A stretch of DNA of 64,000 nucleotides, from contig NZ_NSLC01000012.1 in assembly GCF_020144925.1 (NCBI RefSeq), positions 62,001 through 126,000 of the forward strand. Reading direction: 5' to 3'. Under the pieces are notes generated by a model. It saw only the letters and a list, made by a program, of their open reading frames with translations, was not told where the DNA came from and did no database searches. Shown here one piece after another: positions 56,652-64,000 of the stretch. The stretch's first letter is position 1. Each line of letters starts with the position of its first letter. The stretch is from Afifella sp. IM 167. GTDB taxonomy: Bacteria > Pseudomonadota > Alphaproteobacteria > Rhizobiales > Afifellaceae. The translations under genes were made by a program, and so were the position numbers.

Positions 56652-57185
56652 TCAAGGCGTGAACCGGTCCCGATCGTCGTCTTCCTGGAATTTCCGATCG
56701 TCCTCGAAGACGTCCGCTTCGTCCGGCGCGGATTCCTCTTCATCCGGCGCGGCCGCCTGGGCGGCCCCGTTGCCCGCCGGCGCCGCGGAAGCGGGCCCCG
56801 GCGCATGCGGCTCTTCGGTAAGGCTGCGCAAAGGCGCGATCTGGGCGAGCAGCCGCTCCGGCGATTCCATCGGCAGATCCGAGTCCGGCCCCTCCTGCAT
56901 GCTGGCGGCGAGGACCAGAAGCTCCTGCTTCTCCGGCCCGTTCGGCATCTGCGTGGCGATGCGCGTGAGCTCGCCGGCGAGCCGGCCCGGGCGGATGTCG
57001 GCCTTGAGGGCGGCGATGGTGCCCGCGAGCTGCGACATCGCTGACAGGAGGGAGCGAATCTCGGAAGGTCGCGAGCGGTGCACGTATTCCGCCAGGAAGG
57101 CGCGCCCCTTCGAGGTGCCGGTGAGAGCCGACAGCATGGTGTCGTATTCCAGCTCGCTCAATCCCTTTTCGACAAGGCGGGCCAT
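56652..57185 (-). CDS. conserved hypothetical protein with acidic disordered tail
   Basis: 177 residues from the ATG at 57185. The first 110 residues are helical (LSELEYDTMLSALTGTSKGR, RSLLSAMSQLAGTIAALKAD), the last 60 are Pro/Ala/Glu-rich and acidic. No family recognised with confidence. The frame codes a consistent soluble protein and is divergent from the MFS gene, so it is likely real. Confidence 0.6.
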   Translation of the reverse strand: MARLVEKGLSELEYDTMLSALTGTSKGRAFLAEYVHRSRPSEIRSLLSAMSQLAGTIAALKADIRPGRLAGELTRIATQMPNGPEKQELLVLAASMQEGPDSDLPMESPERLLAQIAPLRSLTEEPHAPGPASAAPAGNGAAQAAAPDEEESAPDEADVFEDDRKFQEDDDRDRFTP

Positions 57186-57229
57186 GCCTCTTTCCCTTCG
57201 CAAACTACCTTTGGCGTAGCGGAGCCAAA

Positions 57230-58447
57230 ATGGGCGACAAGAGCTTAGAAAGCGCTAATGGCGGTGTCACGAAGGCGGGGCGACTTTTCGGTCTGCGCGC
57301 GGCCGGCTTTCTGGCCGCAACCTTCTTCGCCGTCGGCGTCTACCTGCCGTTCTTTCCGGTCTGGCTGAGGGCGCAGGGGCTTTCCGACGGGGCGATCAGC
57401 GCGGCGGTGGCGCTGCCGGTGCTGGTGCGCGCGGTGATGAGCGGCACGCTCGCCGCCACCGCCGATCGGCTCGGCGAGCTGAAGATCGGCGCGACGCTCT
57501 ATGCCCTTCTCGCCACAGTGATATTCCTCGGCCTCAACTTCGCCGAGGGAAGCCTTGCCGTTCTCCTCGTCTCCTCGGTCGCGCTGATCTTCTGGTATGC
57601 GCTGGTGCCCCTCGGCGACGCCGTGGCGCTGCAGGGCGTGGTGCGCCACGGCATCGATTACGGCCGCACGCGCCTGTGGGGCTCGGTCGCCTTCGTCGCC
57701 GGCAATTTCGCCGCCGGTGCGTCGATCAGCGCCTTCTCGGTCGATGCCGTCTACCTCCTGCAGGTCGTCGCCTTCGGCCTCGGCATCGCCGCCGCGGCCC
57801 TGCTTCCGGCCGTGGGCCGGGCGGCCATCGTCGCGAGACGCGGGAGCCGGTTCGCGCTGCCCGGCGACCGGCGCCTGCTTCTGGCCATCGGCGCGGCGGC
57901 CTTCGGCGTCGGCAGCCACGGCGCCTACTACGCCTTCGGCAGCCTCTACTGGCGCTCGCTCGGATTTTCCGACCTCACCATCGCCGCGCTGTGGGCGCTC
58001 GGCGTGGTCGTGGAGATCGGTCTCTTCTTCTATGCCAGCAAAATCGTTTCCTGGGGAGCGCGCCGTTTCCTCATCGCCGGGGCGACGGGGGCCCTGATCC
58101 GCTGGGCGCTCTTCGCCTTCGTGACCTCGGAGCCGCTCGTCTTCTGCCTTCAGAGCCTGCATGCGCTCACCTTCGCGGCGACGCATATCGGCATCATGAA
58201 GGCGATCGGAGCGGTGGCCGAGAGCGGCCATACGGCGCGTGTGCAGGGCCTATACCAGCTCGTCGCCGGAGCGGTGACCGGCGGGGGCATGCTGCTGGCG
58301 GGCGTGCTCTACGAGATGGCGCCCGCCGCCGCCTTCATCCTTATGTCGGTTTTCGGCCTTTGCGGCCTTCTCATCGCCTGGCAGCTGCCACGCGGGCTTC
58401 AGCCCCAGAGCTCGGGCAGCGGCGGCTCGATGAGCGTGCCGACATAG
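57230..58447 (+). CDS. MFS transporter (HcaT/LacY-like family)
   Basis: 405 residues, twelve hydrophobic segments. The N-terminal segment FFAVGVYLPFFPVWLRAQGLSDG is typical of the MFS_1-like / 3-phenylpropionate transporter HcaT branch, and the second half carries HALTFAATHIGIMKAIGAVA. Substrate unknown. The 3' end overlaps the end of the convergent dgcA by 49 bases. Confidence 0.83.
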   Translation: MGDKSLESANGGVTKAGRLFGLRAAGFLAATFFAVGVYLPFFPVWLRAQGLSDGAISAAVALPVLVRAVMSGTLAATADRLGELKIGATLYALLATVIFLGLNFAEGSLAVLLVSSVALIFWYALVPLGDAVALQGVVRHGIDYGRTRLWGSVAFVAGNFAAGASISAFSVDAVYLLQVVAFGLGIAAAALLPAVGRAAIVARRGSRFALPGDRRLLLAIGAAAFGVGSHGAYYAFGSLYWRSLGFSDLTIAALWALGVVVEIGLFFYASKIVSWGARRFLIAGATGALIRWALFAFVTSEPLVFCLQSLHALTFAATHIGIMKAIGAVAESGHTARVQGLYQLVAGAVTGGGMLLAGVLYEMAPAAAFILMSVFGLCGLLIAWQLPRGLQPQSSGSGGSMSVPT

Positions 58448-59373
58448 GTGATGGCCGGATGGCGGTCGCGGGCGAGGAGCAGCGGCCCGTCGAGATCGAC
58501 GATGTCGGCAGCCTGGGCGAGGATGACCGCCGGCGCCATGGCCAGCGAGGTCGCCAGCATGCAGCCCACCATGACGAGATAGCCGCGGGCGCGTGCCTCC
58601 CAGACGATTTCCAGCGCCTCCGTCAGACCGCCCGCCTTGTCGAGCTTGACGTTGACGGCGTCGTACTTGCCGGAAAGCCCGTCGAGATCGGCCAGGGTGT
58701 GCAGGCTCTCATCGGCGCAGATCGGGGCGACATGCGGGATGCTGCGAAGCAGCTCGTCATCGCCGGCCGGCAGCGGCTGTTCGATCAGCTCCACATGCGC
58801 CTCGGCGCAGGCGCGCATGTTGTCGATGATGTTCTTCTCGCTCCATGCCTCGTTGGCGTCGACGATGAGGCGCGTGCGCGGCACGGCGGCGCGCACGGCC
58901 CGCACGCGCTCCGCGTCGCCCTGGCCGCCGAGCTTCAGCTTGAGGATGTGGTGCTCGCTGGCCCGGTGGGCCGCATCGGCCATGTCGGACGGAGTGCCCA
59001 GGCTGAGCGTGAAAGCCGTCTCGACGGGACGGGCGACGATATGGCCGCACGACATGGAGACGGGCTTGCCGGACTGCTTTGCCCCAAGGTCCCAGAGGGC
59101 GCAGTCGAGCGCATTGCGGGCCGCCCCGGCCGGCAGGCGGCGCCTCAGCTCTTCGCGGTCGATGGTGTCGAGGTCGACGCCGCGCATCTGCTCCACGACG
59201 CTGTCGACAGTCTCCTCGTAGCGCGGATAGGGCACGCATTCGCCGCGTCCGGCATGGGTGCCGTCGCTGATGGTGGCGACGACGACGGTCGCTTCGGTGC
59301 GCGAGCCGCGCGAAATGGTGAAGGCGCCGGCCACCGGCCAGCTCTCCACCGCGATGTCGAGGGAAAGGGGCAT
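58399..59373 (-). CDS. dgcA: N-acetyl-D-glutamate racemase / dipeptide epimerase DgcA
   Basis: 324 residues, enolase superfamily, muconate-lactonizing subgroup. Catalytic residues are visible in KLKLGG (KxK), LIVDANEAW, LIEQPLP and ADES, followed by NVKLDKAGGL. By sequence alone it could be an L-Ala-D/L-Glu epimerase, but the linkage to dgcN points to the N-acetyl-D-glutamate racemase of the D-glutamate catabolic pair. Starts at the dgcN stop (one-base overlap). Confidence 0.85.
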   Translation of the reverse strand: MPLSLDIAVESWPVAGAFTISRGSRTEATVVVATISDGTHAGRGECVPYPRYEETVDSVVEQMRGVDLDTIDREELRRRLPAGAARNALDCALWDLGAKQSGKPVSMSCGHIVARPVETAFTLSLGTPSDMADAAHRASEHHILKLKLGGQGDAERVRAVRAAVPRTRLIVDANEAWSEKNIIDNMRACAEAHVELIEQPLPAGDDELLRSIPHVAPICADESLHTLADLDGLSGKYDAVNVKLDKAGGLTEALEIVWEARARGYLVMVGCMLATSLAMAPAVILAQAADIVDLDGPLLLARDRHPAITYVGTLIEPPLPELWG

Positions 59374-60374
59374 CAGAAGTTCGCCAGAAGATGCTCGACG
59401 ATCGGCGCGACGCCGGTGCGGATCGGATCGGCGGCCGGCAGGCCGTAGCGCTCCGCCGCTTCGTCGAGGCATTTGCGGGCCGCCGCCTCGTCGAGAGCCG
59501 AGGTGTTGATGCAGATGCCGGCGGCGCGGATATCCGGGTTGGTGAGGCGGCCGAGCCGGACCGTTTCCTCGATCACCGCGTCGATGGTGGCGATCGGGGT
59601 TTCCACGTTGCGCATCTTCGTGCGCGTCGGCTCGTGGCAGACGACGAAGGCATCCGGCTGCGCGCCGTGCAGGAGGCCGAGGCTGACGCCGGCGAAGGAG
59701 GGGTGGAAGAGCGAGCCCTGGCCCTCGACGATCTGCCAGTGGCCGGGATCGGCGGCGGGCGAGATCCATTCGGCGGCGCCGGAGATGAAATCGGCGATGA
59801 CGGCATCGATGGCGACGCCGCGGCCGGCGATCATCACGCCCGTCTGGCCGGTGGCGCAGAATTCGGAGCTCGCGCCGCGGGCGAGGAGTTCCTGGTCGAT
59901 GGCAAGGGCGGCGTATTTCTTGCCGACCGAGCAATCGGTGCCGACGGTCAGGAGCCGCTTGCCGGGGCGCTTCGTGCCCTTGCCGGTTGCGAACTGGCGG
60001 TCGGCATGGCGCGTGTCGTGGAGGGTGGCGCCCTTCCTCTCGGCGGCCTCGCGGATGGCCGGGATGGAGCCGAGCCGCACATGCAGGCCGCTCGCGACGT
60101 TCATGCCGGCCTCGATCGCTTCCACGACCGTGGTGACCCAGTGTTCGGGCAGGGTGCCGCCCGGATTGACGGCGCCGATGACGAGCGAGCGCGCGCCGTT
60201 GGCGGCCGCTTCGGCGATGCCCATATCGGGCAGGCCGGTATCGGCGTTGCAGCCCGGCAGGCGGAGCTGGCCGATGCACCAGTCACGGCGCCAGTCGACG
60301 ATGCCATAGGCGGTCTTGGCGGCAAGGCGGTCGGGCACGTCGCCCAGGAAAACGAGGTAAGGACGCTCAATCAT
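59373..60374 (-). CDS. dgcN: DgcN, DUF1611 N-acetyltransferase of D-glutamate catabolism
   Basis: 333 residues of DUF1611 with a P-loop-like segment LLTVGTDCSVGKKYAALAI (about 143-161), an N-terminal Rossmann-like part and IVEGQGSLFHPSFAGVSLG. DgcN acetylates D-glutamate, after which DgcA racemises the product to N-acetyl-L-glutamate, in bacteria where the pair was characterised. First gene of the two-gene operon; divergent from the Mla genes. Confidence 0.85.
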   Translation of the reverse strand: MIERPYLVFLGDVPDRLAAKTAYGIVDWRRDWCIGQLRLPGCNADTGLPDMGIAEAAANGARSLVIGAVNPGGTLPEHWVTTVVEAIEAGMNVASGLHVRLGSIPAIREAAERKGATLHDTRHADRQFATGKGTKRPGKRLLTVGTDCSVGKKYAALAIDQELLARGASSEFCATGQTGVMIAGRGVAIDAVIADFISGAAEWISPAADPGHWQIVEGQGSLFHPSFAGVSLGLLHGAQPDAFVVCHEPTRTKMRNVETPIATIDAVIEETVRLGRLTNPDIRAAGICINTSALDEAAARKCLDEAAERYGLPAADPIRTGVAPIVEHLLANF

Positions 60375-60499
60375 ATCGGAACTGTGGCTCTTGTGCGCTT
60401 GTGAGGACCCATCGCAGCGGGCACAGTCCGCGCGATGAAAGCGGCATCGTTAGCACGCTCCACGGCAAGCGTCAGCCGTCCTTACGTTGTGCGAGGACC

Positions 60500-61627
60500 A
60501 TGACCTCCGATCTCCATTCCGAGCTCGTCGGCGACCAGCTTGTGCTCATTCCCTCCGGCGCCTGGGCGATCGGAGAGGCGGCGCATCTGGACGATTCGCT
60601 GCGCGCGGCCGTCGGAGAGCCGGCGCGGGGCGCCAAAAGCCTGCGAATCGACCTTTCGCGCCTCGACACGCTCGACACGGCCGGCGCCTTCCTCCTGGTG
60701 CGCCTGGAGAAGGCCTGGCGGGACGCCGGGCGGGACGTGAGCTATACGGGCGCAACCCAGGGGCGAGACGCGCTGATCGAGCGGGTGCGCGTCGCGCTGG
60801 AAGACGACGAGGAGCCGAGCCAGCCGCACGCCCAGAGCCTGCTCGTCGACGTCGGCGAGACGATGATCTCGGTGGCCGGCGACGGGCGGCGGCTTCTGAC
60901 GGTGCTGGGCGCGGTGATGGCCGAGCTCGGCCATGTCCTCATCCATCCCGGCTCGGCGCGAGGCCACGCCATCGTGCGCCAGATGGAGATGGTGGGCCTC
61001 AGGGCGGTGCCGATCGTTTCGCTGATGAGCTTCATCATCGGCGCCATCCTTGCCCAGCAATCGGCCTTCCAGCTGCGCTATTTCGGGGCGGAGGTGTTTG
61101 CGGTCGACCTCATCGGCATCCTGGCGCTGCGCGAGATCTCGCTGCTCTTGACGGCCATCATGGTGGCGGGCCGCTCCGGCAGCGCCATCACCGCCGAGCT
61201 CGGCTCCATGCAGATGCGCGAGGAGGTGGATGCGCTGCGTGTCATGGGCATGGACCCGGTCAACGTCTTGATCCTGCCGCGCATCATGGCGCTCCTGATC
61301 GTGCTGCCGCTGCTGTCGTTCCTCGCCGCGATGGCGACGCTGGGCGGCGGCATGATGATGCTGTGGTTCTATTCGGCCATCACGCCCGGCGCCTTCGTCG
61401 ACCGCCTGCAGGACGCGATCGACATGTCGAGCTTTCTCGCCGGCGTCTACAAGGCGCCGTTCATGGCGCTGATCATCGGCCTCATCGCCTGCTCGGAAGG
61501 CATGGCGGTGAAGGGGAGCGCGGAATCGCTCGGCCGCCACACGACCGCCGCGGTGGTCAAGGCGATCTTCATGGTGATCGTGGTAGACGGGCTCTTCGCC
61601 ATCTTCTACGCGGCGATCGAGTTCTGA
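60500..61627 (+). CDS. mlaE: MlaE-family lipid ABC transporter permease with N-terminal STAS domain
   Basis: 375 residues from the ATG at 60500 (GCGAGGACC upstream). An N-terminal STAS domain of about 100 residues (LRIDLSRLDTLDTAGAFLLV) is fused to the MlaE permease: five or six hydrophobic segments with RQMEMVGLRAVPIVSLMSF, ALREISLLLTAIMVAGRSGS and EVDALRVMGMDPVNVLILPR. Moves phospholipids between the membranes; the STAS part takes the place of MlaB, which is a separate protein in E. coli. Confidence 0.92.
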   Translation: MTSDLHSELVGDQLVLIPSGAWAIGEAAHLDDSLRAAVGEPARGAKSLRIDLSRLDTLDTAGAFLLVRLEKAWRDAGRDVSYTGATQGRDALIERVRVALEDDEEPSQPHAQSLLVDVGETMISVAGDGRRLLTVLGAVMAELGHVLIHPGSARGHAIVRQMEMVGLRAVPIVSLMSFIIGAILAQQSAFQLRYFGAEVFAVDLIGILALREISLLLTAIMVAGRSGSAITAELGSMQMREEVDALRVMGMDPVNVLILPRIMALLIVLPLLSFLAAMATLGGGMMMLWFYSAITPGAFVDRLQDAIDMSSFLAGVYKAPFMALIIGLIACSEGMAVKGSAESLGRHTTAAVVKAIFMVIVVDGLFAIFYAAIEF

Positions 61628-61634
61628 GGACGCG

Positions 61635-62447
61635 GTGACCGACCTGACCACCATCACGCCGGCAAGGCCGGCTGAAAGCGCAGAGGACGCGCCGGTCATC
61701 TCCGTGCGCGGGCTGACCGTCGGCTTCGGCGAGGAACCGATCCTGCAGGATCTCGACCTCGACATCTACAAGGGCGAGATTCTCGGTATCGTCGGCGCCT
61801 CGGGCGCCGGCAAGTCGGTGCTCACGCGCGCGATTCTCGGCCTGCTGCCGCACCAGGCGGGCAAGGTGCTCGCCTTCGGGCAGGATATTTCCGACAGAAG
61901 GGACCCGGACCTGGAACGCCGCTGGGGCGTTCTCTTCCAGCACGGCGCGCTGTTCTCGGCCCTGACCGTGGCGGAGAACATCATGGTGCCGATGCGCGAG
62001 TACCTGCACCTGCCGGAGCCGCTGATGGAGGCGCTGGCGGTGCTGAAGGTGGAGCTCGTCGGCCTTCGCGCCAGCGATGCGGGCAAGTATCCCTCCGAGC
62101 TTTCGGGAGGGATGATCAAACGCGCCGCGCTGGCGCGGGCGCTCTCACTCGATCCGGAGATCGTTTTTCTGGACGAGCCGACCTCGGGCCTCGATCCGAT
62201 CTCGGCGGCTGCTTTCGATCGACTGATCCACGACTTGTCGCGAACTTTGGGTTTGACCGTCGTCATGGTAACCCATGACCTTGACACGTTGCACGCGATC
62301 GTCGACCGCATAGCCGTCGTCGGAGAGAAGCGCGTGCTCGTGTCCGGCGACATCAAGACAATGGAGAGCTTCGACCATCCCTGGGTCCGCGACTATTTCA
62401 CGGGGGTGCGTGCCCGCGCCGCGGGCGGAGCAGAGGCTGAGATCTGA
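61635..62447 (+). CDS. mlaF: MlaF-family ABC transporter ATPase
   Basis: 270 residues from GTG at 61635. Walker A GASGAGKSVLTRA, signature LSGGMIKRAALARALS, Walker B EIVFLDEPTSGLDP and H-loop VTHDLDTLHAIVDR. Powers the MlaE permease; the gene starts 7 bases after mlaE and is followed 2 bases later by mlaD. Confidence 0.93.
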   Translation: MTDLTTITPARPAESAEDAPVISVRGLTVGFGEEPILQDLDLDIYKGEILGIVGASGAGKSVLTRAILGLLPHQAGKVLAFGQDISDRRDPDLERRWGVLFQHGALFSALTVAENIMVPMREYLHLPEPLMEALAVLKVELVGLRASDAGKYPSELSGGMIKRAALARALSLDPEIVFLDEPTSGLDPISAAAFDRLIHDLSRTLGLTVVMVTHDLDTLHAIVDRIAVVGEKRVLVSGDIKTMESFDHPWVRDYFTGVRARAAGGAEAEI

Positions 62448-62449
62448 AT

Positions 62450-64000
62450 ATGGAAAGCAAGGCCAACACTGCGGTTATCGGCGCCTTCACGCTGGCGGTG
62501 CTGGCGGTCGCCTTCGGTTTCATCTACTGGCTCGCCGGCACGGAGGGCACGCAGTACCAGTCGAGCCTGCGTCTCGTCTTCCCGGGCTCCGTGACCGGCC
62601 TCAGCAAGGGCGGAGCGGTGCTCTTCAACGGCATCAAGGTCGGTGACGTGCGCGACCTTTCGCTCGACCCGAAGAACCCCAAGCGCGTCGTCGCCGAGGT
62701 CGCGGTGCGGGGCGATACGCCGATCAAGACCGATACCGAGGTGACGCTCGGATTCCAGGGACTGACCGGTGTCGGCTACGTGGAGATGGTCGGCGGCTCG
62801 GCCGACAAGCCCGACATCTGGCAGACGACTGCAGGCGTGCCCGAGATCGAGGCCGACCGGTCCTCCATGCAGGACCTGATGGCGAGCGCCCGCCAGATCG
62901 CCGGACGCGTCGACAAGACGCTGAAGACGGTCGAGGATCTCATCGGCAACAATCAGGAGAACGTGCAGCGGATCGTCAGCAATCTCGACCGGTTCTCCGG
63001 CGCGCTGGCGGACAATTCGGACCAGATCTCCGAACTCGTCGCCACGGTCTCCACGGCCTCGACCCGCATCGGCAGCCTTTCGGAGAAGCTGGAGACGCTG
63101 GTCGCGGCCGTCGATCCAGAGAAGGTCTCGCGCACCGTCGACAATGTCACCAGCTTCACCGACACGCTCGGCGAGACGGCCGACGAGGTCCGCAAGCTGG
63201 TGGAAAGCTTCTCCGGCGTCTCGGAGGACGTGCGCAACTTTTCCGAGCGCATGGCGAGCGTCGGCGAGAAGGCAGACCAGTTCGTGAGCGAGCTGCAGAC
63301 GAAGACCGGGCCGATCCTGGACGCCGTCGATCCGCAGAAGGTCGCCAACACCATCGACAACATCGACCGCATCACGGCGGCGATCGAGCCCGACAAGGTG
63401 CGCGTCACCATCGACGGGCTTTCCGGGCTCGGCGAGACGCTGGCAGCGCGGCGCCAGGAGATCGACACGCTCGTTACCCGCCTTTCGGCGATCAGCGAGA
63501 AGACCGACAACGTGCTCGCCGCGGTCGATCCGCAGAAGGTTCAGGGCGTCGTCGACGACGCGGCGCGGATCGCCGCCGGCATCGACCCGAACAAGATCCT
63601 GCTTGCCGATGTCGACACGACGACGCTCAACGCCACCATCGACGATTTGAAGCGCTTCGGCTCGACGCTCGACGATTCGCGCGAGGACGTGCGCGCCATC
63701 ATCGCCAATGCCCGCCAGGTTTCCGATCGCCTCGGCTCGCTGACGGAGAAGGCCGACAAGCTGCTCGGCACGCTCGACGGCATGGCCGGCGAGGGCGGAG
63801 GCGGCATCATCGAGGAAGCGCGCTCGACGCTTGCCGAGATCCGCAAGGCGGCGCAGAGCTTCGACCAGCAGGCGCGCAACATCGGTACCGGGGTCGGCGA
63901 CTTCTCCAGTCGCGGGCTGCGCGACATCGCGCAGTTCGTCAATGAGGGAAGGCGCACGGTTTCGCGGCTCGACGCGCTGATTTCCAGCCTGGAGCGCGAT
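62450..64000 (+). CDS. mlaD: MlaD/MCE-domain lipid-binding protein, 3' end missing
   Basis: At least 517 codons from the ATG at 62450, still open at the right edge. One N-terminal membrane anchor (VIGAFTLAVLAVAFGFIYWLA), a single MCE domain (about 40-120, with LFNGIKVGDVRDLS and GFQGLTGVGYVEM), then a very long helical region with repeated SxKxxTLVAAVDPxKV-like units, for example AVDPEKVSRTVDNV, AVDPQKVANTID and AVDPQKVQGVVDDA. This is the long rhizobial MlaD type, whose helical part should span the periplasm. Confidence 0.9.
   Translation, partial: MESKANTAVIGAFTLAVLAVAFGFIYWLAGTEGTQYQSSLRLVFPGSVTGLSKGGAVLFNGIKVGDVRDLSLDPKNPKRVVAEVAVRGDTPIKTDTEVTLGFQGLTGVGYVEMVGGSADKPDIWQTTAGVPEIEADRSSMQDLMASARQIAGRVDKTLKTVEDLIGNNQENVQRIVSNLDRFSGALADNSDQISELVATVSTASTRIGSLSEKLETLVAAVDPEKVSRTVDNVTSFTDTLGETADEVRKLVESFSGVSEDVRNFSERMASVGEKADQFVSELQTKTGPILDAVDPQKVANTIDNIDRITAAIEPDKVRVTIDGLSGLGETLAARRQEIDTLVTRLSAISEKTDNVLAAVDPQKVQGVVDDAARIAAGIDPNKILLADVDTTTLNATIDDLKRFGSTLDDSREDVRAIIANARQVSDRLGSLTEKADKLLGTLDGMAGEGGGGIIEEARSTLAEIRKAAQSFDQQARNIGTGVGDFSSRGLRDIAQFVNEGRRTVSRLDALISSLERD

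Overview
The window is high-GC DNA from an alphaproteobacterium, most likely a member of the Hyphomicrobiales (Rhizobiales). Evidence for this is the NepR-EcfG general stress response pair, an alphaproteobacterial oxygen-sensitive NifA with its C-x11-C-x19-C-x4-C signature, and FixABCX attached to a nif cluster. The cluster contains nifV (homocitrate synthase), which many strictly symbiotic rhizobia lack, so a free-living or plant-associated diazotroph is more likely. Genus cannot be fixed from the sequence alone.

Layout. 1-11 kb is a chromosomal flank: the end of leuA, a DUF1624 membrane protein, recQ, a 2,2-dialkylglycine decarboxylase gene (dgdA) divergent from a LysR regulator, betB, a tRNA-Lys(CTT), a transglutaminase-like protein whose reading frame runs into the tRNA antisense, and an ion-transporter-like membrane protein. 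11.5-33.2 kb is a compact and apparently complete nitrogen fixation region, all on the plus strand: nifA; nifB-fdxN-nifZ-nifT-SIR2-like gene; nifHDK-nifEN-nifX-DUF269-fdxB-nifQ; iscA-nifU-nifS-nifV-nifW; fixABCX. Four of these units have a canonical sigma-54 -24/-12 promoter preceded by at least one TGT-N10-ACA NifA site. A 10-bp stem-loop separates nifH from nifD. NifA therefore drives cofactor synthesis (NifB, E, N, X, Q, V), cluster assembly (IscA, U, S), the structural enzyme (H, D, K) and electron delivery (FixABCX, FdxN, FdxB).

33-43 kb is a stress and maintenance block: metallophosphoesterase, menA-like prenyltransferase, csbD, a formate/nitrite-type channel, small conserved proteins, a diacylglycerol-kinase-like protein, nepR-ecfG, a chaA antiporter, and a topoisomerase IB / flavin-oxidoreductase operon. 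Two of these units (csbD and topoisomerase IB) have near-perfect EcfG promoters (GGAAC-N16/17-CGTT), so a local part of the general stress regulon can be read directly from the sequence.

43-64 kb is mixed metabolism and envelope: two EamA exporters around an orphan molybdenum hydroxylase large subunit; a stand-alone Lrp ligand-binding domain; a TPP riboswitch controlling thiM-thiE-thiD plus a Tat-exported TRAP-type binding protein; a FadL-like porin; a short-chain dehydrogenase homologue lacking the catalytic Tyr; an LpxH-like phosphatase with a glycosyltransferase; a serine/threonine dehydratase; an MFS carrier; the dgcN-dgcA D-glutamate pair; and an Mla-type lipid transporter (MlaE-F-D) whose last gene runs off the window. 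No transposase, integrase, phage gene or CRISPR array was seen. I found no wholly new system. The most open items are the SIR2-like gene embedded in the nifB operon and the TRAP-type binding protein in the thiamine operon.
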